From contig MGUK01000094.1 of the NCBI GenBank assembly GCA_001799995.1, forward strand, positions 30,738 through 94,737: DNA of 64,000 nt. Direction: 5' to 3'. The translations under genes and the position numbers were made by a program. How positions within the stretch are numbered: position 1 is the first letter of the stretch; each line of letters begins with the position of its first letter. Source of the stretch: Elusimicrobia bacterium GWF2_62_30. GTDB lineage: Bacteria; Elusimicrobiota; Elusimicrobia; Elusimicrobiales; UBA9959. Shown one piece after another: positions 21,801 through 28,346 of the stretch. Under the pieces are notes generated by a model. It worked only from the letters and a program-made list of their open reading frames with translations. It was not told where the DNA came from and searched no databases.

Positions 21801-22377
21801 CTGGAGTTCTAATGAATCGAACGCCAGTTGGGCCTATTACGTGGATTTTACGGGCGGCGGTGCTACTCAGGTCGCCAAGGGGAACTCGTATAATGTGCGC
21901 TGCGTGCGGGCCGCCCCGGCGGCGCCCGCGGGCCGCTCCCGCCACGCGGACTACGTGCGGGACGGCGCCTATCTGGCCAGCACGCAGACCTTCACGGGGA
22001 GCAATACTTTCGCCGCTCTCGACGTGAGGGGGCCCGCCAAGGTGCGCCGGCACCTGGCCGAGGCCAACGGCGCCACGCGCAACATCACCGGCGACGACCT
22101 GGGCAAGACCATTGTCTTCAACAGCGGTTCCCCGGCTACCTTTACCCTGATAGCCGGCACGGCCCAGGATCTTGGCGCCACTATAACCTTCGTAAAGCTG
22201 GGTACCGGCAAGCTCACCATCCAGGCCTCCGGCGGTGAATATATCGGCGCGTCGACTTCGGGCGGCACCATTTACAACGACGCCGTTTCCCCGGCCGACG
22301 CCTCGGTCACGCTGCAGCTGGTCGAGACCGGCAAGTGGGTGATAATCTCGGGGCAAGGAGTGTGGATAGCTACGTAA
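12853..22377 (+). CDS. Giant secreted tail-fibre/YadA-like adhesin, 3174 aa
   Basis: Signal peptide (1-19), then an N-terminal beta domain (about 20-125, MTYQGRLKEGNLPVTD..NGLFKSTF..PYAVYAATA) common to large repetitive bacterial surface proteins. The body is repetitive: three NVYIVGFSSAxxYxGDGS modules (about 210, 480, 910), GDVMxGQLT modules like phage tail fibres, seven LDVVSTGTxxYAQIWRxxxGVxxATMTAxG modules (about 1265-2840) and a run of GGGxxNxASGxYAFVGGG repeats (about 1397-1546) like YadA/Hep_Hag heads. A DUF1566/Lcl domain (about 2875-3025, YDDWYLPSKEEL, SYWSSN, VRCVR) lies before a final beta domain. It is probably a long fibrous adhesin, perhaps trimeric. No YadA anchor or intramolecular chaperone is seen, so how it attaches is unknown. 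Codon use resembles its neighbours. Confidence 0.85.
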   Translation: MKKLLLSIFSMLLAASAAAAEPVMTYQGRLKEGNLPVTDVRYFTFTFCLNGDSDCNPVSPTAYPFNVENGLFKSTFTVPAIDLSAGEWFLKVGVGPDAGSVVALSPVERLTFVPYAVYAATAAYVAGAVRKTGDVMNGQLTVLSTITVAGSEFSVGGTAFVVTAGKAGVGTLTPDTLFTVKGGSLTIAGTDAALVLEDAARVITPDANAATGAGISVSTNVYIVGFSSAARYYGDGSQLYGVSASGFSGVLPIASGGTNATSSDNARANLQAVYKGGDVMSGQLTIASTLSIVAPVTEASALRVSTSEDVPLLYVSTGGFVGLGTSAPSMELNLYGNTPGIRFATPSTQNQISDGFVVGISNSNGDAYLWNNEGSPINFGTSDTRRAYIAQNGNVSIGDDTTPDANLEVIGTLMLSGSAGGDGDRLVVDASGKVGVGTAAPVTKFEVANGSITVSGTGAALILSDDTRTIAPNFTVETGAGISVSTNVYIVGFSSASRYFGDGSALTNVSANGLFPGAYAIDITGNAATATALAANGANCAALSFPLGVNASGGVEGCSTSISGNAGTATTATNVTGIVAVANGGTNSAAALSGNTIMITDGTSIIQGSAGTTSTVLHGNAAGAPTYSAVALTSDVSGILPAANGGTESAYVKFDGPGSSEKTFTLPDLNAGILTDVVTVTVPQGGTGAATFTSNGVVYGNAAGALQVTAAGTAGYVLTAANAAAPTWTQATNANTPNTIVQRDASGNFSAGTITATNFTGALTGNADTATTATTAGGAPPTGAAGGALSGTYPNPALADNASYPVATGVGNGLKFWSGSDTYKISMGNTSEYQYGTVTDYSIKTAMGGAAGRGFTWGQTGSAPVASLNVNDGVFQTSGTVIAPRFSGTLEVYSGVVVSSEANVGVRVSSNVYIVGYSSAAMYYGDGSGLAGVITSTAAILVSTGAIDADLQAYKATVQASTAALDSSVVHMSGTESVGGIKSFASAMVAGDAFSVGGSTFVVQNGLVGIGGSSPEAMLQIAPPVSQRKILVLKNFDDLDNTYIEFRDGSDDVLGSFSSNYGYSVGAGLGYGAGNNSLSHSGNTSIDQLTVDASAALTANLIRAKVNTADKFTVDKNGDIPTVRNITQSGVFVSNGIGASSFASSVTVGGYGIFNSTVQMTEGNLKYGAGTPGQVMKSAGDGYVYWGMDNSGAVGLLGTPYRIRMENDLGDSLVDSKLLQNSVGTNITLIDNSSLTVTGAFNVAGSTLVVYQGTVGIGTATPQAALDVVSTGTSVNDYAQVWRDSQGVIRATMTANGVLYADGTGIRNVLAADPDKLPLAGGVLGGALTVNGSSITINADAGLVYAFATKGVLISTMGAIQTTGPGSVGVTGDPRGALAVDLQATRYNTAEAATGDHAVITGGGANTGGGSYSFIGGGNANSNSNGYTVVAGGNNNSAGGYIATVGGGSGNSASGDEATISGGMGNTASGQYAFVGGGYNNLASQNHGAIAGGWNNTATGGDAFVGGGGYNSAPGSYSMVPGGSTNTAKGDFSFAAGLYSSSTANGSFTWADSEGVEVVNGSVDRTVFKNRGGFMITDATGNLPDNAAMLEVISTGTTSAYYAQIWRNSTGVAMATMTAEGRLYAAVSGDGLGNHVATTTLLMQNFPITGATSINAKSLAIGDGVAQGESVSMLVRPLAASYEYVLFVTTGYHPNDPTMVVSSAGFTGLGTKNPAARLDVVSTGTTINEYAQIWRSSEGTIQASMTATGRLYAAVTGDNLGNHNATQNLQMNWHDIQTVSNIASTGTISAARVNVLETDYDGYSYALRVATAADTYAMVVTTNGYVGLGTGAPLGQLHLQASSMTAQLILINNGSDTNAYQINGGKSRGDAGVVQTGDELLSIGFYGRDNNADLQTGGYSQGAVIRGLVDGAVSAGKMPGRLEFMTTPSEGNRALTRLTIDSAGRIGIGTTTPGDFLTVLSTSSNDGMDSFTLRMISSADADDAMSVNGIRSRGTRESQQNVGNGDTLFSLGAGGRNNLSSDIHPAAAIIAFKVDGTPAQSANDMPGRIEFMTTADNGIEPVTRLVIKNDGAVGISTNIPQAMLDIVSTAAYSQIWRNSSGVIVASMTAEGQLTASVRTSTVSAYALNISTGFGPILTVSSSGVIVGGLEHSTASFMTVNSIARNENSGLEDITVGLQSYISASGTDNKDTAVAGNFEAELDGTSQIATLGGLRVAVKSDGTSSVSEAAGLYVDAFQLEGAVDNIYGLYIGTLTSAAHDEAYAIFSQDPGAMSYFAGPIAIGTDNVKGMLTVLSTNTSNDVAMEIIQIGGDGAAGLEAIKAKGTPSAPQAVGLNDNIFSLVASGYNGTEPKPATGIDSLVDGTPGTYMPGRLEFRTNDGQQDEPVARMVIKSDGKVGISTGLPQAMLDIVSTGTYAQIWRNAQGVAVATMTAAGELFASVNTSSITAYALTVSTGSGYILAVTTNGVAIGDIYYSTGSLLRVYGYARNANAAIEDINLGVDSVIRSKNTGPEDILASGDFQTEIDNSGQAKLAVGVHSGVRLNSAAVVDQVIGLMLSSFENSGTIGETYGIYIDTLTHGTQTQAPYALYSRDPYARTFFAGGVGIATSTPRAALDVRSSTATAGSPVQIWRDSTGLAVATMTVEGSMLANAARFKGSLTDPREFLISTWGAAGIGDFTDVNVDTVAVLTLSAKLAAVNMSGDKGGVVALYAQAASRKNAAYTGGMVLGANFEASLHDQDNIADLVAIRAQLRKEGTISGAVATRAVGLLIDDMYAYSGGGTLTDTYGIYIAKQSSSPVVQTNAPYALYSDDPAARTYFAGNVGIGTAAPAAQLDIVAAGSYAQIWRNAAGVPVATMTAAGVLESSNSLTVGGEHGGGRIFWVDPTGAQALVMAPTDLSGAWAPSATEAIGAVKTGKFAGSANTIIISTTYGPGTYAARRCEDHYVTGVDGAYYDDWYLPSKEELQQLHSVKGIVPGAPATGSYWSSNESNASWAYYVDFTGGGATQVAKGNSYNVRCVRAAPAAPAGRSRHADYVRDGAYLASTQTFTGSNTFAALDVRGPAKVRRHLAEANGATRNITGDDLGKTIVFNSGSPATFTLIAGTAQDLGATITFVKLGTGKLTIQASGGEYIGASTSGGTIYNDAVSPADASVTLQLVETGKWVIISGQGVWIAT
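16645..21460 (+). repeat. Seven-copy adhesin module (YAQIWR repeat)
   Basis: A module of about 30 codons, LDVVSTGT-YAQIWR-GV-ATMTA-G, recurs near 16650, 17620, 18000, 19100, 20068, 20690 and 21346. Longer variable segments (about 400-1100 bp) lie between copies. Some copies are close at DNA level around the cagatctggcg core, which suggests expansion by duplication and possible recombination between copies. Confidence 0.75.
17041..17490 (+). repeat. YadA/Hep_Hag head-like repeats inside the giant adhesin
   Basis: About nine tandem units of roughly 14-16 residues with the core GGGxNNxASGxYAFVGGG, ending in GDFSFAAGLYSSSTANGSFTWADS. This pattern is typical of trimeric left-handed beta-roll adhesin heads, which fits a trimeric fibre. 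Confidence 0.7.
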
Positions 22378-22389
22378 GCCTTGTACACT

Positions 22390-23037
22390 ATGATTAAGAG
22401 ATCAACGGGCCTGGCCCTTCTGTGCATCTTGTCCGCCTTCTGCGCCGGCAGCGTCGGCGCGGTGGCGGTTTCCACTTATACTTCCTCCGCCTGCGGCTTC
22501 AAAGATACCGGGCTGAGGGCGTGTTACGATGCTACCGCTATTCTGGGTTCCTGTCCCGGCCTCGGTCAGTCTTTGTATGGGCAGGACGGCAACTTCGCTT
22601 CTACGGCGAAGGACGCTTCCTATACCATACGCAATCCGGTGGCGGTCTCCTCGGTGACGGTGGACAACCGCACCGGCCTGACCTGGGTAACCAACCCGGT
22701 GGACGCCGAAATCGACGGGACATATTTATGGGATACAGCCCTGGGCGTCTGCGAAGGCCTTACCTATGCCGGCTACGACGACTGGCGCCTGCCCAAGATC
22801 AGGGAATTGCTGAGTATAGTGGACTTCACGGCCGGGGCGGCGCCGCTGATAAATACCGACTTTTTCCTTAATAACGCTTCCGGGATGTATTGGTCGTCCA
22901 CGTCGAACGCGGTAGGCAGCGGCTACCCGGTAAATGCCTGGTACGTGGATTTCAGCGGGGGAAGCACGCTGGCGCGGGCGAACATGCCGAAAGCCAGCAC
23001 CAGTAATTATATCCGGTGCGTGCGCGGGGGGCCCTGA
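22390..23037 (+). CDS. Secreted DUF1566 (Lcl C-terminal) domain protein
   Basis: 215 aa from the ATG at 22390, chosen over an upstream TTG at 22381 because it starts a clean signal peptide (MIKRSTGLALLCILSAFCAG). A DUF1566 domain fills about residues 75-215: TVDNRTGLTWVTNP, YAGYDDWRLPKIRELLSIVDF, MYWSSTSN and the C-terminal NYIRCVRGGP. This domain has a C-type-lectin/FGE-like fold and is usually a ligand-binding module on surface proteins. It lies 12 bp after the giant adhesin, which carries the same domain near its C-terminus, so the two may share ligands or assemble together. Only one domain, no membrane anchor. Confidence 0.85.
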   Translation: MIKRSTGLALLCILSAFCAGSVGAVAVSTYTSSACGFKDTGLRACYDATAILGSCPGLGQSLYGQDGNFASTAKDASYTIRNPVAVSSVTVDNRTGLTWVTNPVDAEIDGTYLWDTALGVCEGLTYAGYDDWRLPKIRELLSIVDFTAGAAPLINTDFFLNNASGMYWSSTSNAVGSGYPVNAWYVDFSGGSTLARANMPKASTSNYIRCVRGGP

Positions 23038-23053
23038 GCCCGGGTATATGTAT

Positions 23054-23656
23054 ATGAAGAACATTGTTTTTGCCGCGATAATTTCCTGCGCTCTGCCGGC
23101 CGCCGCCGCAGCCGCCGACCTGGCTACATATTCATTCGGGTCGGGCGCCAACTGTCACGGCGTCTGGAAGCTGCCGGATTCTTCCACCGGGACGATAAGC
23201 TTTACCGGCACTTTCGGAGAGGACGCGGACTACAACCCCGCCGCCACCCATCCAAGCTATACGGTGATGTATATCTCCGGGTCTTCGGTTACCGTGGATA
23301 ACGTTACCGGGCTGATGTGGCTTACGGATCCTACGCTGGAAGGGCTCACGACCTACACCTGGGAAAACGCCCTTGCCGCCTGCGCTGTTTCCATTAACAT
23401 GGTAAACGTCGCCGGTTACAATAACTGGCGGCTGCCTACGGTCAGGGAAATGGCGACCATCGTAGATTATGGCAAGAACGTGTCCGACGCGGTGAATACG
23501 GCGGCGTTCTACAATACGGGGGGCGCCAATGTCTGGACGTCCACAACGTACGCCGGCGATCCGACCACGGCCTGGCTGGTAGCTTTATATGACGGTTACG
23601 TCGGGAAAGCGGCAAAGACCCTGTCATACCGCGTCCGCTGCGTGCGCGGGCCGTAG
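23054..23656 (+). CDS. Second secreted DUF1566 domain protein
   Basis: 200 aa from the ATG at 23054 (MKNIVFAAIISCALPAAAAAA signal peptide); an ATG two codons upstream at 23048 is also possible, and the longer open frame reaching back to 22934 overlaps the previous gene and is unlikely. The DUF1566 domain covers about residues 70-200: TVDNVTGLMWLTDP, NNWRLPTVREMATIVDY, VWTSTTY and YRVRCVRGP at the end. It is a paralogue of the 22390 product in the same direction, 16 bp downstream, so the three DUF1566 modules (one inside the adhesin, two alone) form a local family. Predicted secreted ligand-binding protein. Confidence 0.83.
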   Translation: MKNIVFAAIISCALPAAAAAADLATYSFGSGANCHGVWKLPDSSTGTISFTGTFGEDADYNPAATHPSYTVMYISGSSVTVDNVTGLMWLTDPTLEGLTTYTWENALAACAVSINMVNVAGYNNWRLPTVREMATIVDYGKNVSDAVNTAAFYNTGGANVWTSTTYAGDPTTAWLVALYDGYVGKAAKTLSYRVRCVRGP

Positions 23657-23679
23657 AGAGCAGGCGGCGGTTAATTTTG

Positions 23680-26600
23680 ATGAAAACATTGCGTGTTGCG
23701 GCCGTTGCGGTGCTGTGCCTGCTCCTCGCGCAGGCGGCGGCGGCTGACGAAAAAAATGGAGCGGGGGGACTTACCGTGCTGGGCGACGGCATGGAGTTCT
23801 CTGCCGCCTCGCTGGGCCTGACGGACGGCGCCGCTACGCCTCAGATCATAGACGGGGCCATTGCCGGCGTGGCTTACAGTTCCTCCTCCGCAGGCGCCGC
23901 TCAACTGGAATCCGGTTTCTATTCGAAGATGGTCTCGCTGCCCGGCACTTTCGATTATTCCGGCGCCTCCGCCAGCAGCTTTACGCTCAACTGGACCGCC
24001 GCGAACCCGCTTGGTACCAGCTACGACGTTATCTCTTCTTCCTGGAACAACGTCGAGCCTTACATGGTTTTCTATTCCACTACCGGCACGGAGGCGCCGA
24101 TACAGGACCTTTATCCCAATACCAGCTATTATAATTTCATACTGGCCAACTACATGGACGGCGATTATGCCGGCTATAGCTCAAACATCGGAGTTACGCA
24201 GGCGGCGGCGGTCTCTTCCGGTACTTTCCGCTTCGAAGACTCGGGACATAACGCCCTGAACATGTCCTTTACGGCTTTCGCCAACCCGGCGCCCGTGGAG
24301 GGGGAGCCCTGGACCCAGCCGCTGTCCCTGCCGGCCACCAGCTACGGCCTGGCCACGGTCATCTACGGCTCCCACGTCTTCGTCTCCGGCGGCTACACCG
24401 GCATCTACGCTTCCAGCGCGGTGTACAGGGCTGAGATCACGGACTCCGGGCCGGGCGCCTGGCAGCCGGCGGGTTTCATGCCGGAGGGCCTGTACGGGCA
24501 CCAGCTGGTGACGGCGCGCGGCCGGCTTTACGTCGTGGGCGGCCACAGCCAGGGCGCGATACGCGCCAAGGTCTGGTCGGCGGACATCTCCTCCACAGGC
24601 GTGCTGGCGGCCTGGGAGTCGGAACGGGACCTGAACATGCCCGTATACTTCCACGCGGCCGCGGTGACCGGAGACTGGCTGCAGGTCTCCGGCGGCTATA
24701 CAACCGGGTTGCCGGCCTGGACCATACAGTCCGCCCAGTTCGACGGAGTCGGGAGTCTCGGGCCCTGGGATTCCGCCACAAATCATCTGCCGGAACCGCG
24801 TTATGCGCACAGCATGACCCTGGTCGGAGGCCGCCTTTACGTGGCCGGGGGCCGCGACAGCGTGGCGGCCCGGAGCAATGTCTGGGTGTTCGAACTGGAG
24901 CCGGACGGGGAGCTCTCCGGGGCGAATTATACCTATACCCCGCTGCCGGCCCCGCGTTACGGCCACACGGCGATAGCCGCGGCCAATTCGCTCTATATCA
25001 TCGGCGGCAACAACGGCTCCGCTGCGCAGAGCTCCGTTTTTGTCAGTACTGTTTCCGCGGCTGTTACGGCCAATGCCCCGTGGGCGGGTTACCCGCCCTC
25101 CGGCCTTGCGGCTACCCAGTTCGCGTCGGGCGTTTCCCTGGGCGGCTCGCTTTTCGTGCTGGGCGGTTCCAACGGGACTTCCGCGCGGAGCGCCATCTAT
25201 ACTTCCCGGCCCGGAGGGACGGGCTATTTCGTGCAGGTCTCTTCCGACCCGGCTTTCGCGGTGGACGTGCATTCTTCGGGCTGGATAAGGGATTACAGGT
25301 GGAATTTCTCGGGCCTTGCCCCGGCCGTGCTCTATTACGCGCGCGCCAGGTCCGCCAACCGGCTGGGGCTGGCGACCGCGTTCTCGGAATCGGCTTCGGC
25401 CGTGACCTACGCGGCTATCCCCGGCACCGCGGCCTGGACAAACATCTACGTTACCACCGCCACGGCCCACTGGCTGCAGGCCGGCAACCCGGACGGGACG
25501 CTGTATGAAGTGCAATGCTCCACGGCCGCGGACTATTCGGGGACCGTGCCATCCGCCAGCGGCGTGACCGGGTTCCAGGCGGAGGTCTATCCCCTGCTGC
25601 CCAATTCCACTTATTATGCCCGGGTCAGGGTACAGGATTCAGCCTCGGGTGCCTCCCGCTACATAGACCTGCCGCAGTTCAAGACCGGCTTCGACGCGGC
25701 GCTGGATTCGACCGACCCGGCCATCCGCGACGAGATGGAACCTAACGCCGACCCGGTCTGGCGCAGCACGAACGTGCCGGTGTACAAGTACCGGTTCGAC
25801 GACGCGCAGGCCAACGATTCCGGCGTCTCCTATTTCGAGGTGATGGCTGCTACCGATACCGGGGGGCTTACCGGGATAGTACACGCCTGGACGCAGGTGG
25901 CCGGCGGCATAAACCAGGCCCATTACGAACAGGACTGGGCCCTGCCCTGGGGCGTCTGGGACAGCCTGAAGGAGGGGGCCTCCAATTATATTTCCGTCAG
26001 GGTAACGGACAACGCCGGCCGCGGCGCCATTTCCATCGACGCCTTCTCGGTGCTTAAGGATACCACGCCGCCGCAGCTCGAAGTGTCTTACAGCACGCCG
26101 GCGGCCTGGTACATAACCTACCCGGGCGATATCGACGGGCTGCACTTCACGGACGGCCCTTCGGGCCTGTTCCGCCTGCAGTACAGCGTCAGCGACAAGA
26201 GCAACCTGGCCGCCGCCGACGTGATAGGCTGGACCGAGATCTCGACGCAGACCATGACGGCGAACGCGACCTTCTACGACCCGGTCATTGTCTATAACTT
26301 CGACCAGCTCGCCAACGGCGTTTCCAATTATTTCAGCCTGCGCGCCTGCGACGTGGCGGGCTCCACCTATACGCGCGTCGCCGCCTTCGCGATAGCCAAG
26401 AACGTGGCCGGGCCGGTGGTGTCCATCAGCACGCCGGGTTACACCCCGGCGTATCTCTCGACGTTCACCTATGTTTCGGGCAACAGCCAGCCCACCAACA
26501 ATAATGACGTGCTGGGCACCGAGGTGTCGATCAGGGACCTGACCGGCGGTAATTACTACGACGGGACCGGCTTCCTGGCGGGAACGCGCGTCTGGTTCGA

Positions 26601-28293
26601 CGCGCAGGACGCCGCCAGCACGTTCACGTATGCTTTCGCCGGGATAGGGCTGGTGAGCGGCCGGCAGTACCAGCTGGCGGCCCGTTCTTCGGATACGGCC
26701 GGCGATTATTCGCAGGCCTTCGCCACCTATACTTTCCGCTTCGACACGGACGCGCCCGTGGCGCAGATCACCTCTCCTCTCGACGGGGAAACCTTCTCCG
26801 GCTCTTCCATCTCCGGCACGGCGGACGACGTTTCCGGCATAGGTTCCGTGGAGATAGCCCTGAAGCGGCTCTCGGATGCGGCCTGGTGGAACGGCAGCTC
26901 GTGGGCCGCCTCCACCACCGCGGTGACCGCCGGCAATTCCGGCACGTGGGGCTGGAGCTTCCCGCCTTACCTGCGCGACACCCTCGCGCACGGCGGCCAG
27001 TATTACGCCACGGCCCGCGCCGCGGACAGGACCGCCCCGGCCAATACCGGGAACTTCTTCGTTTACGGCGCGACGTTCACCTATGCCGACATAACCGTCC
27101 CGCCGCAGACCCTGGCGCTGACGGCTTCGGACGGCGGCCGGGTGGGCACGGTGCGGCTCACCTGGCTGGCTTCGGGCGATAACGGTTATACGTCCGGCTA
27201 CCTGGTAGCCGGCACGTTCAAGATAGCCTACTCGACGTACAGCGGGGCGGACCTGTCCACCGCTTCCGCCCAGGTGACCATTACCACCACCGTCGTCACC
27301 GCCGGGACCACTCAGCACTATATAGTGGACGGCCTCGTGCCCGGGGCCTCCTATTATTTCAGGCTCTGGACGGCCGACGACGTGCCGAACTGGTCCGCGG
27401 CCTCGCCGGAAGGCGTCGGCGAGGCCAGCCTGCTCAATTCCGGCGCGCTGACCGGCAGCGTGTACGACGCTTCCACCCAGCCCGTCACGGGCGTGCTGGT
27501 GGAGGCGCTGGGGCTCACGGGCGCGGTGGAGGGGAGCGACTTTACCGACGTGTTCGGCGCCTATTCCCTGTCCGCGCTGGAGTCCCCGGTGCTGACGGTA
27601 AGGGCGGTCTGGGCCGCGCAGGACATTGAGAGTTCCGTTTCCAAGGACGAGGTCCCCAACGGCGCCGGGGGAGTGGATTTCAGGCTGAGCGTAACCTACC
27701 AGCTGGCCGCCATTTCCGGCGTGATCCCGGCGGGCTACCTGCCCCGCGGCCTGTCGTTCGGGGCCGGGCGCAGTTACAGCACCCGGGCCGTGCGCCCGGA
27801 AGCTGCTTCCCGGCCTTTCGCCGAGATCTACCGCAGGGGCCGGTGCATAGGCGTGGCCTATACGGACGCCGCCGGCTCTTTCGAAGTGCCCAACCTGCTG
27901 CCGGGCACCTATTCTATCCGGGTCTACAACGGCTCCGATTACAGCCTGATGCGGACGGTGACGCTGCGCCCCGGCGAGCGGCTGATCTTTACCCCCGAGT
28001 GGGAACTGCTCAACAAGGACAAGGTGTACGCCTATCCGAACCCGGCCGGGGCGGTGGTGCATTTCCACTTCGAGACCCTCCCGGCTAACGCCGAGGCGCA
28101 GGTGGAGGTGTTCGACATAACCGGCAGGCTGATAAAGACGCTGCGGGACATTACGCCCGACGCGCCCGGCCGCAAGCTGACCTGGAATATTTCCCGCGAC
28201 AGCGTGGCTTCGGGCGTGTATCTCTATATCCTGCGCGTCAGGTCCGGCAGCGCGGTCAAGAGCGTGGTGAAGAAATTCGCGGTGATAAGGTAG
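23680..28293 (+). CDS. Large secreted Fn3/kelch surface protein with FlgD/T9SS-like C-terminal domain
   Basis: 1537 aa from the ATG at 23680; a TTG one codon earlier is less likely. Signal peptide MKTLRVAAVAVLCLLLAQAAAA. An Fn3 domain (about 90-170) is followed by five kelch-type repeats (about 210-513; SGGYTGIYASSAVYRAEI, VVGGHSQ, VSGGYTT, VAGGRDS, IIGGNNGS, VLGGSNGTS), more Fn3, Big/Ig-like repeats (LAHGGQYYATARAADRTAPAN) and carboxypeptidase-regulatory-like domains. The C-terminal 85 residues (VYAYPNPAG..GVYLYILRVRSG..KKFAVIR) match the end of the 5490 protein almost motif for motif. The kelch blades probably form a propeller for ligand binding. Likely exported by the same route as its paralogue. 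Confidence 0.82.
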   Translation: MKTLRVAAVAVLCLLLAQAAAADEKNGAGGLTVLGDGMEFSAASLGLTDGAATPQIIDGAIAGVAYSSSSAGAAQLESGFYSKMVSLPGTFDYSGASASSFTLNWTAANPLGTSYDVISSSWNNVEPYMVFYSTTGTEAPIQDLYPNTSYYNFILANYMDGDYAGYSSNIGVTQAAAVSSGTFRFEDSGHNALNMSFTAFANPAPVEGEPWTQPLSLPATSYGLATVIYGSHVFVSGGYTGIYASSAVYRAEITDSGPGAWQPAGFMPEGLYGHQLVTARGRLYVVGGHSQGAIRAKVWSADISSTGVLAAWESERDLNMPVYFHAAAVTGDWLQVSGGYTTGLPAWTIQSAQFDGVGSLGPWDSATNHLPEPRYAHSMTLVGGRLYVAGGRDSVAARSNVWVFELEPDGELSGANYTYTPLPAPRYGHTAIAAANSLYIIGGNNGSAAQSSVFVSTVSAAVTANAPWAGYPPSGLAATQFASGVSLGGSLFVLGGSNGTSARSAIYTSRPGGTGYFVQVSSDPAFAVDVHSSGWIRDYRWNFSGLAPAVLYYARARSANRLGLATAFSESASAVTYAAIPGTAAWTNIYVTTATAHWLQAGNPDGTLYEVQCSTAADYSGTVPSASGVTGFQAEVYPLLPNSTYYARVRVQDSASGASRYIDLPQFKTGFDAALDSTDPAIRDEMEPNADPVWRSTNVPVYKYRFDDAQANDSGVSYFEVMAATDTGGLTGIVHAWTQVAGGINQAHYEQDWALPWGVWDSLKEGASNYISVRVTDNAGRGAISIDAFSVLKDTTPPQLEVSYSTPAAWYITYPGDIDGLHFTDGPSGLFRLQYSVSDKSNLAAADVIGWTEISTQTMTANATFYDPVIVYNFDQLANGVSNYFSLRACDVAGSTYTRVAAFAIAKNVAGPVVSISTPGYTPAYLSTFTYVSGNSQPTNNNDVLGTEVSIRDLTGGNYYDGTGFLAGTRVWFDAQDAASTFTYAFAGIGLVSGRQYQLAARSSDTAGDYSQAFATYTFRFDTDAPVAQITSPLDGETFSGSSISGTADDVSGIGSVEIALKRLSDAAWWNGSSWAASTTAVTAGNSGTWGWSFPPYLRDTLAHGGQYYATARAADRTAPANTGNFFVYGATFTYADITVPPQTLALTASDGGRVGTVRLTWLASGDNGYTSGYLVAGTFKIAYSTYSGADLSTASAQVTITTTVVTAGTTQHYIVDGLVPGASYYFRLWTADDVPNWSAASPEGVGEASLLNSGALTGSVYDASTQPVTGVLVEALGLTGAVEGSDFTDVFGAYSLSALESPVLTVRAVWAAQDIESSVSKDEVPNGAGGVDFRLSVTYQLAAISGVIPAGYLPRGLSFGAGRSYSTRAVRPEAASRPFAEIYRRGRCIGVAYTDAAGSFEVPNLLPGTYSIRVYNGSDYSLMRTVTLRPGERLIFTPEWELLNKDKVYAYPNPAGAVVHFHFETLPANAEAQVEVFDITGRLIKTLRDITPDAPGRKLTWNISRDSVASGVYLYILRVRSGSAVKSVVKKFAVIR

Positions 28294-28323
28294 GACTGGT
28301 AGAGGCGGCAAGCCAAAAATACA

Positions 28324-28329
28324 TATAAT
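28324..28329 (+). promoter_or_regulatory. Consensus -10 box upstream of the 28347 gene
   Basis: TATAAT lies 17 bp before the chosen ATG, with no clear -35 element. It would give a leader of only about 10 nt, and it supports the 28347 ATG rather than the TTG at 28329, which overlaps it. Confidence 0.35.
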
Positions 28330-28346
28330 TGGAACTCATCTTGAAT

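Noticed and set aside
12853..22377. Prophage tail-fibre gene
   Set aside because: The protein shares tail-fibre-like modules but has a signal peptide and no phage structural, lysis or integrase gene nearby, so a surface adhesin is more likely.
22885..23650. Diversity-generating retroelement variable regions
   Set aside because: The fold and C-terminal position fit, but no reverse transcriptase or template repeat is present in the window, so only a check is proposed.
25639..28311. 890-codon minus-strand open frame
   Set aside because: Runs antisense to the Fn3/kelch gene and has Arg/Gly/His-rich composition with no domain; shadow.
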